Source of the DNA: Muribaculaceae bacterium
GTDB lineage: Bacteria; Bacteroidota; Bacteroidia; Bacteroidales; Muribaculaceae
Length of the DNA: 15,121 nucleotides
Direction of reading: 5' to 3'
Assembly (NCBI GenBank): GCA_024400895.1
Contig: JAKSMA010000029.1
Coordinates: forward strand, 1 to 15,121
Numbering within the stretch: the stretch's first letter is position 1; every line of letters starts with the position of its first letter. Below are positions 1-8,221 of the stretch, piece after piece. The notes under the pieces are model-generated. The model did not search any database and was not told where the DNA came from. It saw only the letters and a list, made by a program, of their open reading frames with translations. The translations under genes and the position numbers were made by a program.

Positions 1-390
1 TATTCTGCTATGCTTCGTGATGTGTCGGAGAACCACAAGAAAATTATCCGTAATTATATCGACTTTTCTAAAATGCATCGCCAAACGCTGCTTCACTCAA
101 AATTCATACCACATCATCCAGAACTGGGGTATCCTGTGGTGGAGGCTGTGGCGGCCGATGAAAGAATTGTAGGTGTGTATAGTGATTGCGCTATGGCTGA
201 CATTTCTGAATGTGCAGGCAAAGCGATAATTCTTAATGCAACGGGGCGCGGAAAAGTGCTGGTGAAGTTGTCGTCGAATACACGTAAATGCACCACCTAC
301 GACTGTTTTGGCAATCATGTTGGAAACTACAGGCTTGCCTCTCTCGTTGAAGCCTTAATTCCTAACGGAGGCTATATGGTGGTGGAATAA
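1..390 (+). CDS. Probable alpha-galactosidase (GH36-like), C-terminal part only
   Basis: The reading frame is open from the first base of the window to a TAA at 388-390, so only the last 129 residues are seen; the ATG at position 10 is almost certainly internal. The visible part has the pattern of the end of Bacteroidota GH36/melibiase-type alpha-galactosidases. A helix ending in FSKMHRQTLLHS is followed by PHHPELGYPVVEA, then by a beta-rich tail with VGVYSD and IILNATGRGKVLVKL. This tail would be the C-terminal beta-sandwich, not the catalytic barrel, and no catalytic residue is in view. The enzyme would release alpha-linked galactose from oligosaccharides. It converges on aroB across a shared hairpin. 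It could also be another family with the same accessory domain. Confidence 0.55.
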   Translation, partial: YSAMLRDVSENHKKIIRNYIDFSKMHRQTLLHSKFIPHHPELGYPVVEAVAADERIVGVYSDCAMADISECAGKAIILNATGRGKVLVKLSSNTRKCTTYDCFGNHVGNYRLASLVEALIPNGGYMVVE

Positions 391-430
391 ACGCTGCATT
401 TGAAAAAAGGAATAGCTGAATTTAAATGAA

Positions 431-478
431 AATAACGAAATCAACGAATGAATAGGTGTTCTCGTTGATTTCGTTATT
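431..478. terminator. Bidirectional terminator hairpin between converging genes
   Basis: A perfect 17-bp inverted repeat (431-447 and 462-478) encloses a 14-nt loop. It lies 40 nt after the + strand glycosidase stop and 33 nt after the aroB stop on the - strand. On the - strand the stem runs into TTTTC. On the + strand its own 3' arm ends in TTATT. The position between convergent stops suggests it ends both transcripts. Confidence 0.75.
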
Positions 479-511
479 ATTGTGTTAGCAGAGTTCGTAT
501 TTGGGGAGAGG

Positions 512-1567
512 TTATATGTGCATGAGGTCGCGGTAGATGTCGAGGGCTATGCGCATATCATCGTCGGAAATCACATGGCCAGGGCGCACATCGCCACAGG
601 CTGCGAGTAGTGTACAGTTGATTTCTCCACTTTGGCTTTTCTTGTCGTGGTGCATCAGCTGCAATAGTTCGTCGTAGTCGTCACAAGTGATGTGGTATGC
701 ACCATAGTTTTCGTACACGAAATTGGCAAGGTGATGCAAATCTTCTGAAGGGAATTTCAAGATGTTGTGCGACAGCACCATTTCTGCCACAAGTCCCCAT
801 GCCACAGCATATCCATGAGCGATAGGTTTACCACCATGTAGTGCCTTGCTTTCAAAGGCATGTCCCACCGTGTGGCCCAAGTTGAGTGCTCTACGAATAC
901 CATTTTCGTGTGGGTCTTCTCGCACGATACCTTCTTTCACCAGTACAGAAGTTTTCAGTAATTCCAGGAGCTGTTCGGCATCTGCATTCTTGAAATCGTA
1001 GTTGAGGAGTTTCTTAAACTCGTCGTGATTGCTGAGCATACCATGTTTCAGCATTTCGGCGTAGCCCGATTTCAATTCTTCCACCGATAAGGTTTTGAGG
1101 AAACAGGTGGAGATAATCACATCCGACGCTTCCTTGAAGCAACCAATTTCATTTTTCAGGCCTTTGAAATTAATACCTGTCTTACCGCCAACAGCGGCAT
1201 CTACTGCACTGAGAAGGGTGGTGGGGATGTTGATGAAATCAATCCCCCTTTTAAATGTGGCAGCAGCGAAACCGCCTAAATCGGTCACCACGCCACCACC
1301 AAGGTTCACGACCACAGATTTGCGGGTGGCGCCACATTGCTCCAGACCTTCCCATACACAGGTGAGTGTGTCGAGCGTTTTGCAAGCATCGCCAGCGCCA
1401 ATAGTGATGACGTGAGCGTTGCTTAAATGTATACTTTTAACTTCGGGGAGCACCAGACGGCCAGTGTTTTCATCCACAATTACCGCCAGGCGATTGTATG
1501 CCTTGGTGTCGAGAATCGTGTCGAGCGCTGTGGCCACTTCGTTGGTGAATACAAGATTTTGCGACAT
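512..1567 (-). CDS. aroB: 3-dehydroquinate synthase
   Basis: This is the cytoplasmic enzyme that turns 3-deoxy-arabino-heptulosonate 7-phosphate into 3-dehydroquinate, the second step of the shikimate pathway to aromatic amino acids; it uses NAD and a divalent metal. Family signatures are clear. The glycine-rich NAD-binding stretch GGGVVTDLGG is at residues 90-99, followed by FINIPTTLLSAVDAAVGGKTG. The metal ligands are predicted as E171 (in YAEMLKHG), H232 or H236 (in GHTVGHAFE) and H251 (in HGYAVAWG). Its 351 residues match the usual 340-370. It starts with an ATG 21 nt after the stop of the HAD phosphatase gene, so it is probably the last gene of that transcript. Confidence 0.97.
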   Translation of the reverse strand: MSQNLVFTNEVATALDTILDTKAYNRLAVIVDENTGRLVLPEVKSIHLSNAHVITIGAGDACKTLDTLTCVWEGLEQCGATRKSVVVNLGGGVVTDLGGFAAATFKRGIDFINIPTTLLSAVDAAVGGKTGINFKGLKNEIGCFKEASDVIISTCFLKTLSVEELKSGYAEMLKHGMLSNHDEFKKLLNYDFKNADAEQLLELLKTSVLVKEGIVREDPHENGIRRALNLGHTVGHAFESKALHGGKPIAHGYAVAWGLVAEMVLSHNILKFPSEDLHHLANFVYENYGAYHITCDDYDELLQLMHHDKKSQSGEINCTLLAACGDVRPGHVISDDDMRIALDIYRDLMHI

Positions 1568-1588
1568 TGCTGATTTTTCTTTTTTTGA

Positions 1589-2329
1589 TTATACTTGAGT
1601 GGCACGTAGTGCTTCCAAAAGTGAAGGAAGAGCCTCTGCAAGCGCTGTCATGTTTGGATAAACAATATCGGCTCCGGCTTTGTATAAATCCTTTTCAGGG
1701 ATGGGGCCGGTGGTGACACCAATGGTGAACGAACCGCAGGCGTGGCCAGCCTGAACGCCAAGAGGCGCATTTTCGATGACGATACATTCGCTGGGTTTGG
1801 CTGCCACTTTTTGTTGAGCACGCAAATATGGTTCGGGATTGGGTTTGCCATTTCGAGTGTCGGCACCGGTGACACGTTCGGCTTCAAATAGCCCAGCATA
1901 GTCGTGGTCGATGCGGTCGAGCACAGAGGGCTGGTTTGAACCTGTGACCAGCACATTTTTCAATCCAGCAGCTTTAGTGGCTTCAAGCACGGCTGTGGCG
2001 CCTTCCATCATGTCGGGTTCGCCAAGTTCATTGAAGTAACGAGCTTTCACTTTGTAGTATTCCCATGCTTCATCGTCGGTAATGTTTTTTCCTGTGCCGC
2101 GACGGAACATCATCTTGATGATATTGGCACCAGTCATGCCTTCGTATTGATAGAACTCGTCGCGTGAGCATTTCACATTGTTCTTTTTCATGAGCTTCAC
2201 CCATGCGCGAGTGTGATTCTTCATTGAGTCGTAGAGCACGCCGTCGCAGTCGACAAGCGCCACTTTGATGTCAACACTTTTGTTGCCACTATACTTTAGA
2301 TAGTTGGCGATTGCTGTTTGTTCAGTCAT
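1589..2329 (-). CDS. HAD-family hydrolase, beta-phosphoglucomutase-like
   Basis: This is a 246-residue cytoplasmic HAD phosphatase or phosphomutase. Motif I is DCDGVLYDS, with the nucleophile D27 and general acid/base D29. Motif II is the VTG stretch at 128-130 (T129). The motif III lysine is K162 in GKPNPEPY, and motif IV is ENAPLGVQAG at 186-195. The helical cap between motifs I and II contains YEGMTGANII, typical of the beta-PGM/phosphoglycolate phosphatase subfamily (cap type C1). The sequence does not show which phosphate ester is used. It lies directly upstream of aroB with a 21-nt gap, so the two are likely co-transcribed, though a role in the shikimate pathway would be a guess. Confidence 0.88.
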   Translation of the reverse strand: MTEQTAIANYLKYSGNKSVDIKVALVDCDGVLYDSMKNHTRAWVKLMKKNNVKCSRDEFYQYEGMTGANIIKMMFRRGTGKNITDDEAWEYYKVKARYFNELGEPDMMEGATAVLEATKAAGLKNVLVTGSNQPSVLDRIDHDYAGLFEAERVTGADTRNGKPNPEPYLRAQQKVAAKPSECIVIENAPLGVQAGHACGSFTIGVTTGPIPEKDLYKAGADIVYPNMTALAEALPSLLEALRATQV

Positions 2330-2383
2330 AGACGATTGAATTTGTGTAGATATATATATATTATATATTGAGTGTAGAGTTCT

Positions 2384-3118
2384 TTACCTTACTGTGATGT
2401 GGAAGCATCCTTGCTTACGCTCAAAGATAGCATAGCATTTTCCAGAATCTTTGAAATTGTAGATGATTTCGGCCAGGATGTTTTTCAGGCTTTCCAAATT
2501 GACTCTGTAGCTGTCGTCCAGGCAGTCGAACTTTGTCCAACTGATGTCGAAAGTTGTGCCATAGAGGTGGCAAGATTGTTCGGTGGCGGCACTGTTGCGC
2601 TTTCTCAACTTCGCCACGGTGTATTCGGTTCGGAGCAAGCTATTTACCCTGATTCTGTAGCCTTTACCTCCGCGTGCCTTGATGGTGTCCTGAAACGCCT
2701 GACCAATGTCATGAAGCAGGACTGCTGCCTTAGGCACGAGGAAGGGGAGCGCATATTTCATTGAGTCGATGTAATACACATCGCAAGAACTCAATTCCAC
2801 GATGGGTCGCTTGAGCTTGAAGGCCGACTTGATGTCGGCGGTGATGGGTTCAATGCCGTTGGCACGCGCTGCTTCGAGTTGAAGCGCATTGCTGTCGTTG
2901 AAAATTTCGGTGAGTCGGCCGGGTTTGATGTGGGTGGGAATGGTGTGCTCGCTGCCGTCGTCGCTTGAGTGCTCCGAAGCTTTCACATTAGATGCCACGA
3001 TAATGTCGTCGGTGAGTACATACTCCGTTTCTTCCTGATGATAGCCACAGGTATAGACTGCCGATGAAACCACCAGCACAGAAACCACAACTAACAACGA
3101 CCAAAGTAGAGTTCGCAT
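2384..3118 (-). CDS. DUF5715 family protein, LAS/M15-peptidase-like, exported
   Basis: This 244-residue protein begins with a hydrophobic segment (about residues 4-22), a signal peptide or membrane anchor, followed by an acidic, poorly conserved linker to about residue 65. There is no proper lipobox before C24. The C-terminal half carries VNSLLRT and SCHLYGTTFDIS, giving H184 and D191 in the H-x6-D spacing of LAS zinc peptidases (VanX, DD-carboxypeptidases), and a final CFHITV with H240 as the likely third zinc ligand. This matches the Bacteroidota family DUF5715, whose activity I do not know to be established. A periplasmic cell-wall role is inferred from fold and export. It follows the nitroreductase gene by 30 nt, so the two probably share a transcript. 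Confidence 0.75.
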   Translation of the reverse strand: MRTLLWSLLVVVSVLVVSSAVYTCGYHQEETEYVLTDDIIVASNVKASEHSSDDGSEHTIPTHIKPGRLTEIFNDSNALQLEAARANGIEPITADIKSAFKLKRPIVELSSCDVYYIDSMKYALPFLVPKAAVLLHDIGQAFQDTIKARGGKGYRIRVNSLLRTEYTVAKLRKRNSAATEQSCHLYGTTFDISWTKFDCLDDSYRVNLESLKNILAEIIYNFKDSGKCYAIFERKQGCFHITVR

Positions 3119-3148
3119 AAATTATATAATGATTTTCAGGGGGGATTC

Positions 3149-3760
3149 TCAACGGCCCACAGTCTGAACGTAAAGAATGTTTTTGTTCTCGTCGAGTTTC
3201 ATGGTTTTCTTCATCGCGTCGCGATCGCAACCATAGCGGAGCACAGTTTTTAGCCCTGCTTGTGCACAATAGAGGTACACATTCTGAGAAGCGGCGCCTG
3301 CAGCATAGCATTGGTGCTCAATGCCTTTCTGCTTGGTATTATCGCCCACAAACACAATATTGACAGGGGCTGTGACGGCAAAGTCTTGCAAAGCCACCTG
3401 CTCGCGGAAATCGCCTTCGGCAATAGTTGTTAAAGTGTTTGCTTCAGCGTCGTAAAGACTGATTTCGGTAGCAGTTACCACATAAATTTCAAGTTCCTGG
3501 CGGTTCATGGCAGTGGCGATGGTGCGTTTGCCATCGTGTGTCACGCCCCAAGCCGCCCAGAGCATATCGCTCAATTCCTGCTTGGTGACCACTGATGCGG
3601 GGTTGATGTCACGTTGCGAGCAGCGCTCCTTCATCGCTTTCATCAGTGGCATACCACCAGTGGTTTTCGGTTGTGGAAGAACTTCGGCATTAGCAGTAAA
3701 ACACGCACCGAAGATTGTTGCAATTGCAGCAACTGTGGCGAAGATATTTTTATTTTTCAT
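3149..3760 (-). CDS. Secreted SagB/ThcOx-type nitroreductase family protein
   Basis: This 203-residue protein has a clear signal peptide, with cleavage predicted after residue 25 or so (ANA-E), hence a periplasmic location. The mature part looks like the short Bacteroidota nitroreductase-fold proteins: PKTTGGMPLMKAM, ELSDMLWAAWGV, AMNRQELEIYVV, a YDAEANTL strand, APVNIVFVGD, AAGAASQNVYLYCAQAGL, and a C-terminal ILYVQTVGR. Members bind FMN and perform NAD(P)H- or other electron-dependent reductions, but the substrate is unknown here. The usual Arg-Ser-x-Arg start of the FMN site reads ERCSQRD, with R46 and R50 kept. I start at the ATG at 3758-3760; a TTG three codons upstream is in frame but would only add KF before the signal peptide. 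A good promoter lies just upstream. Confidence 0.82.
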   Translation of the reverse strand: MKNKNIFATVAAIATIFGACFTANAEVLPQPKTTGGMPLMKAMKERCSQRDINPASVVTKQELSDMLWAAWGVTHDGKRTIATAMNRQELEIYVVTATEISLYDAEANTLTTIAEGDFREQVALQDFAVTAPVNIVFVGDNTKQKGIEHQCYAAGAASQNVYLYCAQAGLKTVLRYGCDRDAMKKTMKLDENKNILYVQTVGR

Positions 3761-3782
3761 AAATTTCAATGTATAATTTCTA

Positions 3783-3814
3783 CAAATTTACGAAAAAGGA
3801 TGGAATCTATCACA
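3783..3814 (-). promoter_or_regulatory. Promoter of the nitroreductase gene
   Basis: On the - strand the -7 box TAAATTTG (3783-3790) fits the Bacteroidota consensus TAnnTTTG exactly. A TGTG (3811-3814) sits 20 nt upstream, where TTTG is expected. The start site would fall near 3776, giving a leader of about 15 nt before the ATG at 3760. This supports a transcript running nitroreductase, DUF5715 and possibly the HAD gene and aroB. Confidence 0.6.
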
Positions 3815-3850
3815 TTTATATCAATATTATTTTTTATATGGCAGCCGAAG

Positions 3851-3887
3851 AAAAAATCCGCACGGCGCAGAGAAAGCACCGTGCGGA
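3851..3887 (-). terminator. Rho-independent terminator after the 833-aa protein gene
   Basis: A 9-bp GC-rich stem (3857-3865 with 3879-3887) closes a 13-nt loop and, on the - strand, is followed directly by six T (3851-3856). It sits about 30 nt after the stop of the 833-aa protein gene and separates that operon from the nitroreductase transcript. Confidence 0.9.
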
Positions 3888-3918
3888 ATGTTATGGAAAC
3901 GGAGAGAAAACTCTCGTG

Positions 3919-6420
3919 TTATTTTACAAATTTTCTTGAACCCACAGTGCCGTCGCTATAAGTAGTCACCATAATGTTGATGCCATCAAATGGTTTGCTC
4001 GACTGGTTACCAGTGACGTTAATATATTTCACGCTCATTACCTTGCGACCAGCATTCACATCGTTGATGCCTGTTACTATGCCATCGACTACAGATCCTT
4101 CCCACTTGAAGTTGGAAATAGGATATACCAAATAATAGTTGGCAACGACGCCTTGTGCACGCTTTGCCGCTGATGAATTTGGTACGAGTTTGGTGACAAG
4201 GCCATTGAATGAGTAAACATTGTTTTCAATAAGCTCTGGCATTTCTTCGTTGAAGAGCGAGAAGTCGACTTCGAACTCTCCTTCAAGGCCTTCTGGGTTA
4301 CTGGTGCCCACATTAGTTGGAGCAGAGAAGTGGTTGTCGCCATTGTACATCGCCCAGTGGATAGATGCCATTTCATTTGGCTTTGGAGTGACGAAGTAGT
4401 ATTTGTCGTCAGCACTGTAGCCATAGAAGTTCGATGGGATGAAAGTGTTGAGTGTGTATCCGTTCATCTCGTATGGCTGAGGCACTTTGCTGAGCGAGAG
4501 CTTTGGATTCACTACGTCAACGATCTTTCCTTCCACGCCTGCCAAACGTTGGCTGAGCAGATTATTCATTTCGCCATTTGTGATTTGCATACTTGCAGGC
4601 GCTTCAAGAATAATCCAGTTGCTTTGGTCGTGGTCAGTGCGGTTGTTCTCATTCATGAGTTGTGTCTTCTCCTTGAGGAAATCGATTTGACCATTGCTGA
4701 TTTCATCCTTGTCCTCGTAGCCATTGTCGTCTTTACAGAAGAACATCGCCTTGCCATCTTTCATGAAAGTGTAGACACAAGTGAGGTCGGTGATTTTGTA
4801 TTTCTTGTCCACAGTCTGCTTGTCAACCACCTCTTCAAGAGTGGTGCTTTTAACACCATCGGATACATTCGCCTCATCATCGATGAGCAAATATGCATCG
4901 TTGCCGTTGGTCTTTGTGCAGGCTTCGCCACCAAATCCTACAACACCATCGTTGAGGACAAGGGCTTTGCAATTGCTTCTTGATTCGGGCTGGTTAGGGA
5001 AATATTTACCGTTTTCTGCCGAAACGAGGATGTTGCCTGTTGCAGTGAAAGATGTAGCTTGGTTGGTTGGCACCATCACATTGCGTTGTGTGTCGTTGGA
5101 ATTACATTCAATCAACACACATGTGTTCTTGGGAATGATGTTGCCAGTGACAGGTGTCTTGATGAGGATGCCGTCTTCGTCCACACCTGTTACGATATAG
5201 GCTGTGATTTCGTTGGTGTCGTAGAGTACATTCCAAGCAGTGCGGAGAGTTGTATAATATTTGCCAGTGCTTTCATCAAGCAAGAGTTTGTCGGGAGAGA
5301 AGGTGAAATAATTCTCCTTTGTGGTCAAATCCTTATCCATTGGCTCGTAGTACCACTTGATGTACTCTACGGGCAATTTTGGTGATTGGTCTACCGACTC
5401 ATTGCCTTTGTCTGCCATATAATAAGGTTGTCCATTTGGATAGATGACCCATGTGTTGTCGTATACATTGTGGTCTGATGCCATGAAAACCCCCACTCCA
5501 TTTTCCGTATTATAAAACTTTTCAGAGCTGAAGTTTTGCGCTTGATATGTATATACAAATTCTGTGCGTCCCGTTAGCTTGTAATTAGAAATTTCCCAAA
5601 TGCTTCCAGCTTTGGATTGAGCAGTTTCTTTATCAGTTAAGGAAAGGGCGCTGTAATCAGTCAAGCTTCCTTGGTCTTTTATAGCTGTGATTCTGCGATC
5701 TGTTTCTTTATTAACGATGCGGAAAAAATCATATCCTTTTGAGAAAACAGCTGTGTACTCACCCTTGTTTTCTGCAGTGATAGTGAATGTGATAGACGGC
5801 TCTCGAGAAACGATTTGCCCATCTTTCATCCAACCGTCAAATTTCGCAGTATAAACCACAGGGTATGCATAGATAGTGACTTCGTCTCCTATGGCATTCT
5901 CTAACTTGTCGATAGTGGCAGAACCAAGATTGATGTCTGTTGATTGAACTGACACATTTTGTAAAACGATTTCTTCAAAAATTGCTGTATATGAAAGCGT
6001 TATGGTTCCTGGATTAGTGTATGATTCGCCACTTGTTCCCGTGTTAGTGCCACCTGCTAATACACCATTTTTATCAGACACTTGGGTAATGGCGTTAGTG
6101 CTGACATCTTTTCCATTGCTGTCAATCCATTTGACAAATTTATATTTTTTTGTGTCAGAGGGGGCGGTATTGATATACCATTTGTATGGGAGTTTACTTT
6201 TGTGAGTAGAAATGGAAAATGTGCTCGGAGCATCTTGTAAATACGCTTCCTTGCTGGCTTCTGTCTCTTTACCATCTGCATAAACCTTTCCTGCCCCAGT
6301 TGGGTAACAGTCAAGTTTAAGATTACTGAAATACCACAAGTCAGCTCCACCGCCAGTGCCTGCTAATGCGTTGAGGGCGAAGGCTGTGATTGCTATAAAT
6401 AAAAATGATATTCTTTTCAT
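3919..6420 (-). CDS. Large secreted surface protein with C-terminal sorting-like tail
   Basis: This 833-residue protein is of unknown function. A signal peptide spans residues 1-20 (cleavage after ALA, no lipobox). Two stretches at about 75-149 and 180-227, ending in LSYTAIFEE and EYTAVFSKG with KFVKWID and KFDGWMK inside, resemble InlB-type or bacterial beta-grasp repeats. Residues 385-512 form a beta-rich module also found in the neighbouring 595-aa protein. About 545-770 is a further extracellular domain with YYFVTPKPNE, IHWAMYNGD and ANYYLVYPI, a pattern I associate with Bacteroidales surface proteins. The last 40 residues, ending SDGTVGSRKFVK, look like a type IX secretion tail. The open frame extends 41 codons further upstream, but that part lies over the upstream gene; the ATG at 6420 has the signal peptide and an AGGAAA just before it. 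It is the last gene of its operon. Confidence 0.78.
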   Translation of the reverse strand: MKRISFLFIAITAFALNALAGTGGGADLWYFSNLKLDCYPTGAGKVYADGKETEASKEAYLQDAPSTFSISTHKSKLPYKWYINTAPSDTKKYKFVKWIDSNGKDVSTNAITQVSDKNGVLAGGTNTGTSGESYTNPGTITLSYTAIFEEIVLQNVSVQSTDINLGSATIDKLENAIGDEVTIYAYPVVYTAKFDGWMKDGQIVSREPSITFTITAENKGEYTAVFSKGYDFFRIVNKETDRRITAIKDQGSLTDYSALSLTDKETAQSKAGSIWEISNYKLTGRTEFVYTYQAQNFSSEKFYNTENGVGVFMASDHNVYDNTWVIYPNGQPYYMADKGNESVDQSPKLPVEYIKWYYEPMDKDLTTKENYFTFSPDKLLLDESTGKYYTTLRTAWNVLYDTNEITAYIVTGVDEDGILIKTPVTGNIIPKNTCVLIECNSNDTQRNVMVPTNQATSFTATGNILVSAENGKYFPNQPESRSNCKALVLNDGVVGFGGEACTKTNGNDAYLLIDDEANVSDGVKSTTLEEVVDKQTVDKKYKITDLTCVYTFMKDGKAMFFCKDDNGYEDKDEISNGQIDFLKEKTQLMNENNRTDHDQSNWIILEAPASMQITNGEMNNLLSQRLAGVEGKIVDVVNPKLSLSKVPQPYEMNGYTLNTFIPSNFYGYSADDKYYFVTPKPNEMASIHWAMYNGDNHFSAPTNVGTSNPEGLEGEFEVDFSLFNEEMPELIENNVYSFNGLVTKLVPNSSAAKRAQGVVANYYLVYPISNFKWEGSVVDGIVTGINDVNAGRKVMSVKYINVTGNQSSKPFDGINIMVTTYSDGTVGSRKFVK

Positions 6421-6433
6421 TTTTTTCCTGTTT

Positions 6434-8221
6434 TTATTTAATAGTGATTTTTTGTCTGTTTTGGATATAGATGCCAGGAGCAGGGCTCGCCACCTTGCGG
6501 CCCATAAGGTCGTAGATGGTGCTGTCTTGCTTCTTGTCGGCAATAACGGTTGTAATCGCTGTGCTTGGGTCTTCAGGAACGACGATAATTACAGGCTTGT
6601 TGTTATCTTGTTTTTCAAGCCATGCTTCGTTGCCAGGGATGAAAGTGTCGGCTGAGCGATAGAAGCCCAATTGGTCGTTTTCGGTGCGGAGTGTGTAGGT
6701 GCTGTTGTCAACAGCCTTCTTTTCGTCGAAGAAAACGCCGAGCAATTTGTTTGTGCCATTATATGTGGCATCACTAACCACTGGCTGAAGCATATTGCTG
6801 AACTGCACTCTTGATTTTGCTGCAATCACCACTGGAGTGCATGCAGGAACAGTGCCATTGATTTTTACGAGAGCAGTAGCGCCATCTTCGGCAATTTCAG
6901 GTACCACATAAGCCTTCACTTCACTTGGATTTACGATATCGTAGGCGAAATCGGTGTAAAGTGTGGTGAAATATTGACCATCGAACTCTACGTAAGGAGC
7001 TGCGGCAAAGAAGTTGTCATCGCTATCAATCAGGTCGAATTTCCATTTTGCCAAATCGCCAAGCTCATCAAGCCCGTTGATGTCGGTTACCTTCAGCGCT
7101 CCATCTTCATCCATTGCTATGTAGAGGTCGTTGTCGCTCTTTATGGTCAAGTTTGCTGCCTTCACAGCTTTGAGCACAGCATTGCTATTGCTGCTTGAAA
7201 GGATGGATTCACAAACTTGATTCCAAGTGGCTTCAAGCGCAGGGTTATTGCTCATGTCGCCAATGTGGAGACGCATCAAATATGTGTCGTGTTCGAATTT
7301 GTCTTCGCTGGTGTTGGTGTGGCCAAGGCGTATGTAGGTGTCGGCCAAAATGTCGCTCAAATCTTCACTGCTTGCATATTGGGATGCAACGATAGTGATG
7401 TTGCTACGCAATTGGCTCAAGGTGTTGGCAACAAGTTCCTCACCTTGACTGCGGAATTTAGCCATAAAACCGTGCTCGTCAAGTTCCATATATTGTACAG
7501 CACCGGGTTTTGTGTTGCGTGCCAAAAGTGAAGTGGTTTCGGTGGTAAAACCTTCGTCAACCACCTTCATATAGTCGGCTTCCACATTTTTGGTATAGTA
7601 GAATTTGGTCTCAGGATAAGCGATGTGGTTCATCACCCATTTGGTGGTAATTCCAGCCTGGGTGCTGTAGCCGAAGCTGCCATCGTAGTCCACATGCATA
7701 TAGTGGCGGTTGCCTGGCACCATGTGGTTGATATAGTAGGTAACAGCCTCTTGTCCATCTGCGGCATCAAGGATGATTTCTTTGATTTCGTCCCAACCTT
7801 CAATTTCTGGAACATCAACGCAAAGGTACACGGAACCATCGGCGTCGCCTGTGTTCACAAGATGAAGCTCAAACATGGCATCCAGGAACCAGGTAGGTTT
7901 GTTGTAATACTTAAGAACCTCTTCGATAAGACCCTTGATCATGTTGAGGGTTTCAATCATGTCGCCGCCGTCGCCACTGAGGGTGGTAAGCACGGCTTCG
8001 CCATCGGCTTGTGTTTTGTGCGCTACATAGAGTTCGCTTGCATCGGCTTCAGTACCGGTAATGTCGGCAAGCATACTGTGCTGAAGTTTTACCCAAGTCT
8101 TGGTGTAAGTGTTCATGATTTTGTAAACATCCTGTTGAGGCAGTTTCCCATTTTGCCTCAATCGTGCGTTTGCGCTTAATGCAAACGTTGCAATAATCAA
8201 TGCAAAAATAATTTTTTTCAT
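6434..8221 (-). CDS. Secreted surface protein with sorting-like tail, unknown function
   Basis: This 595-residue protein is not of a family I can name. A signal peptide covers residues 1-19 (SANA-R, no cysteine). QDVYKIMNTYTKTWVKLQ near the N-terminus resembles the 'state of a displayed item' opening of Bacteroidales extracellular proteins. The middle (60-400) is acidic and mixed alpha/beta without recognisable motifs. Residues 407-535 hold the module shared with the 833-aa neighbour: GQYFTTLYTDFAYD, then PACTPVVIAAKS and LGFYRSADTFIPGNEAWL. The tail STIYDLMGRKVASPAPGIYI plus a basic end is close to a type IX (Por) sorting signal. The ATG at 8221 overlaps the stop of the upstream lnb-like gene (ATGA), pointing to coupled translation; an in-frame extension of 19 codons lacks a signal peptide. 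The next gene begins 13 nt after its stop. Confidence 0.75.
   Translation of the reverse strand: MKKIIFALIIATFALSANARLRQNGKLPQQDVYKIMNTYTKTWVKLQHSMLADITGTEADASELYVAHKTQADGEAVLTTLSGDGGDMIETLNMIKGLIEEVLKYYNKPTWFLDAMFELHLVNTGDADGSVYLCVDVPEIEGWDEIKEIILDAADGQEAVTYYINHMVPGNRHYMHVDYDGSFGYSTQAGITTKWVMNHIAYPETKFYYTKNVEADYMKVVDEGFTTETTSLLARNTKPGAVQYMELDEHGFMAKFRSQGEELVANTLSQLRSNITIVASQYASSEDLSDILADTYIRLGHTNTSEDKFEHDTYLMRLHIGDMSNNPALEATWNQVCESILSSSNSNAVLKAVKAANLTIKSDNDLYIAMDEDGALKVTDINGLDELGDLAKWKFDLIDSDDNFFAAAPYVEFDGQYFTTLYTDFAYDIVNPSEVKAYVVPEIAEDGATALVKINGTVPACTPVVIAAKSRVQFSNMLQPVVSDATYNGTNKLLGVFFDEKKAVDNSTYTLRTENDQLGFYRSADTFIPGNEAWLEKQDNNKPVIIVVPEDPSTAITTVIADKKQDSTIYDLMGRKVASPAPGIYIQNRQKITIK

Noticed and set aside
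2341..2370. Alternating TA-rich palindromic stretch between the DUF5715 and HAD genes
   Set aside because: Low-complexity AT run; no TAnnTTTG box in either direction and no GC stem, so neither promoter nor terminator can be supported.
4330..4983. A 217-codon + strand open frame
   Set aside because: Antisense to the 833-aa secreted protein, with no signal peptide or recognisable domain; the - strand protein has coherent domains across the same DNA.
6421..6543. N-terminal extension of the 833-aa protein
   Set aside because: The extra 41 codons overlap the end of the 595-aa gene and give a low-quality basic sequence; the internal ATG at 6420 begins a proper signal peptide.
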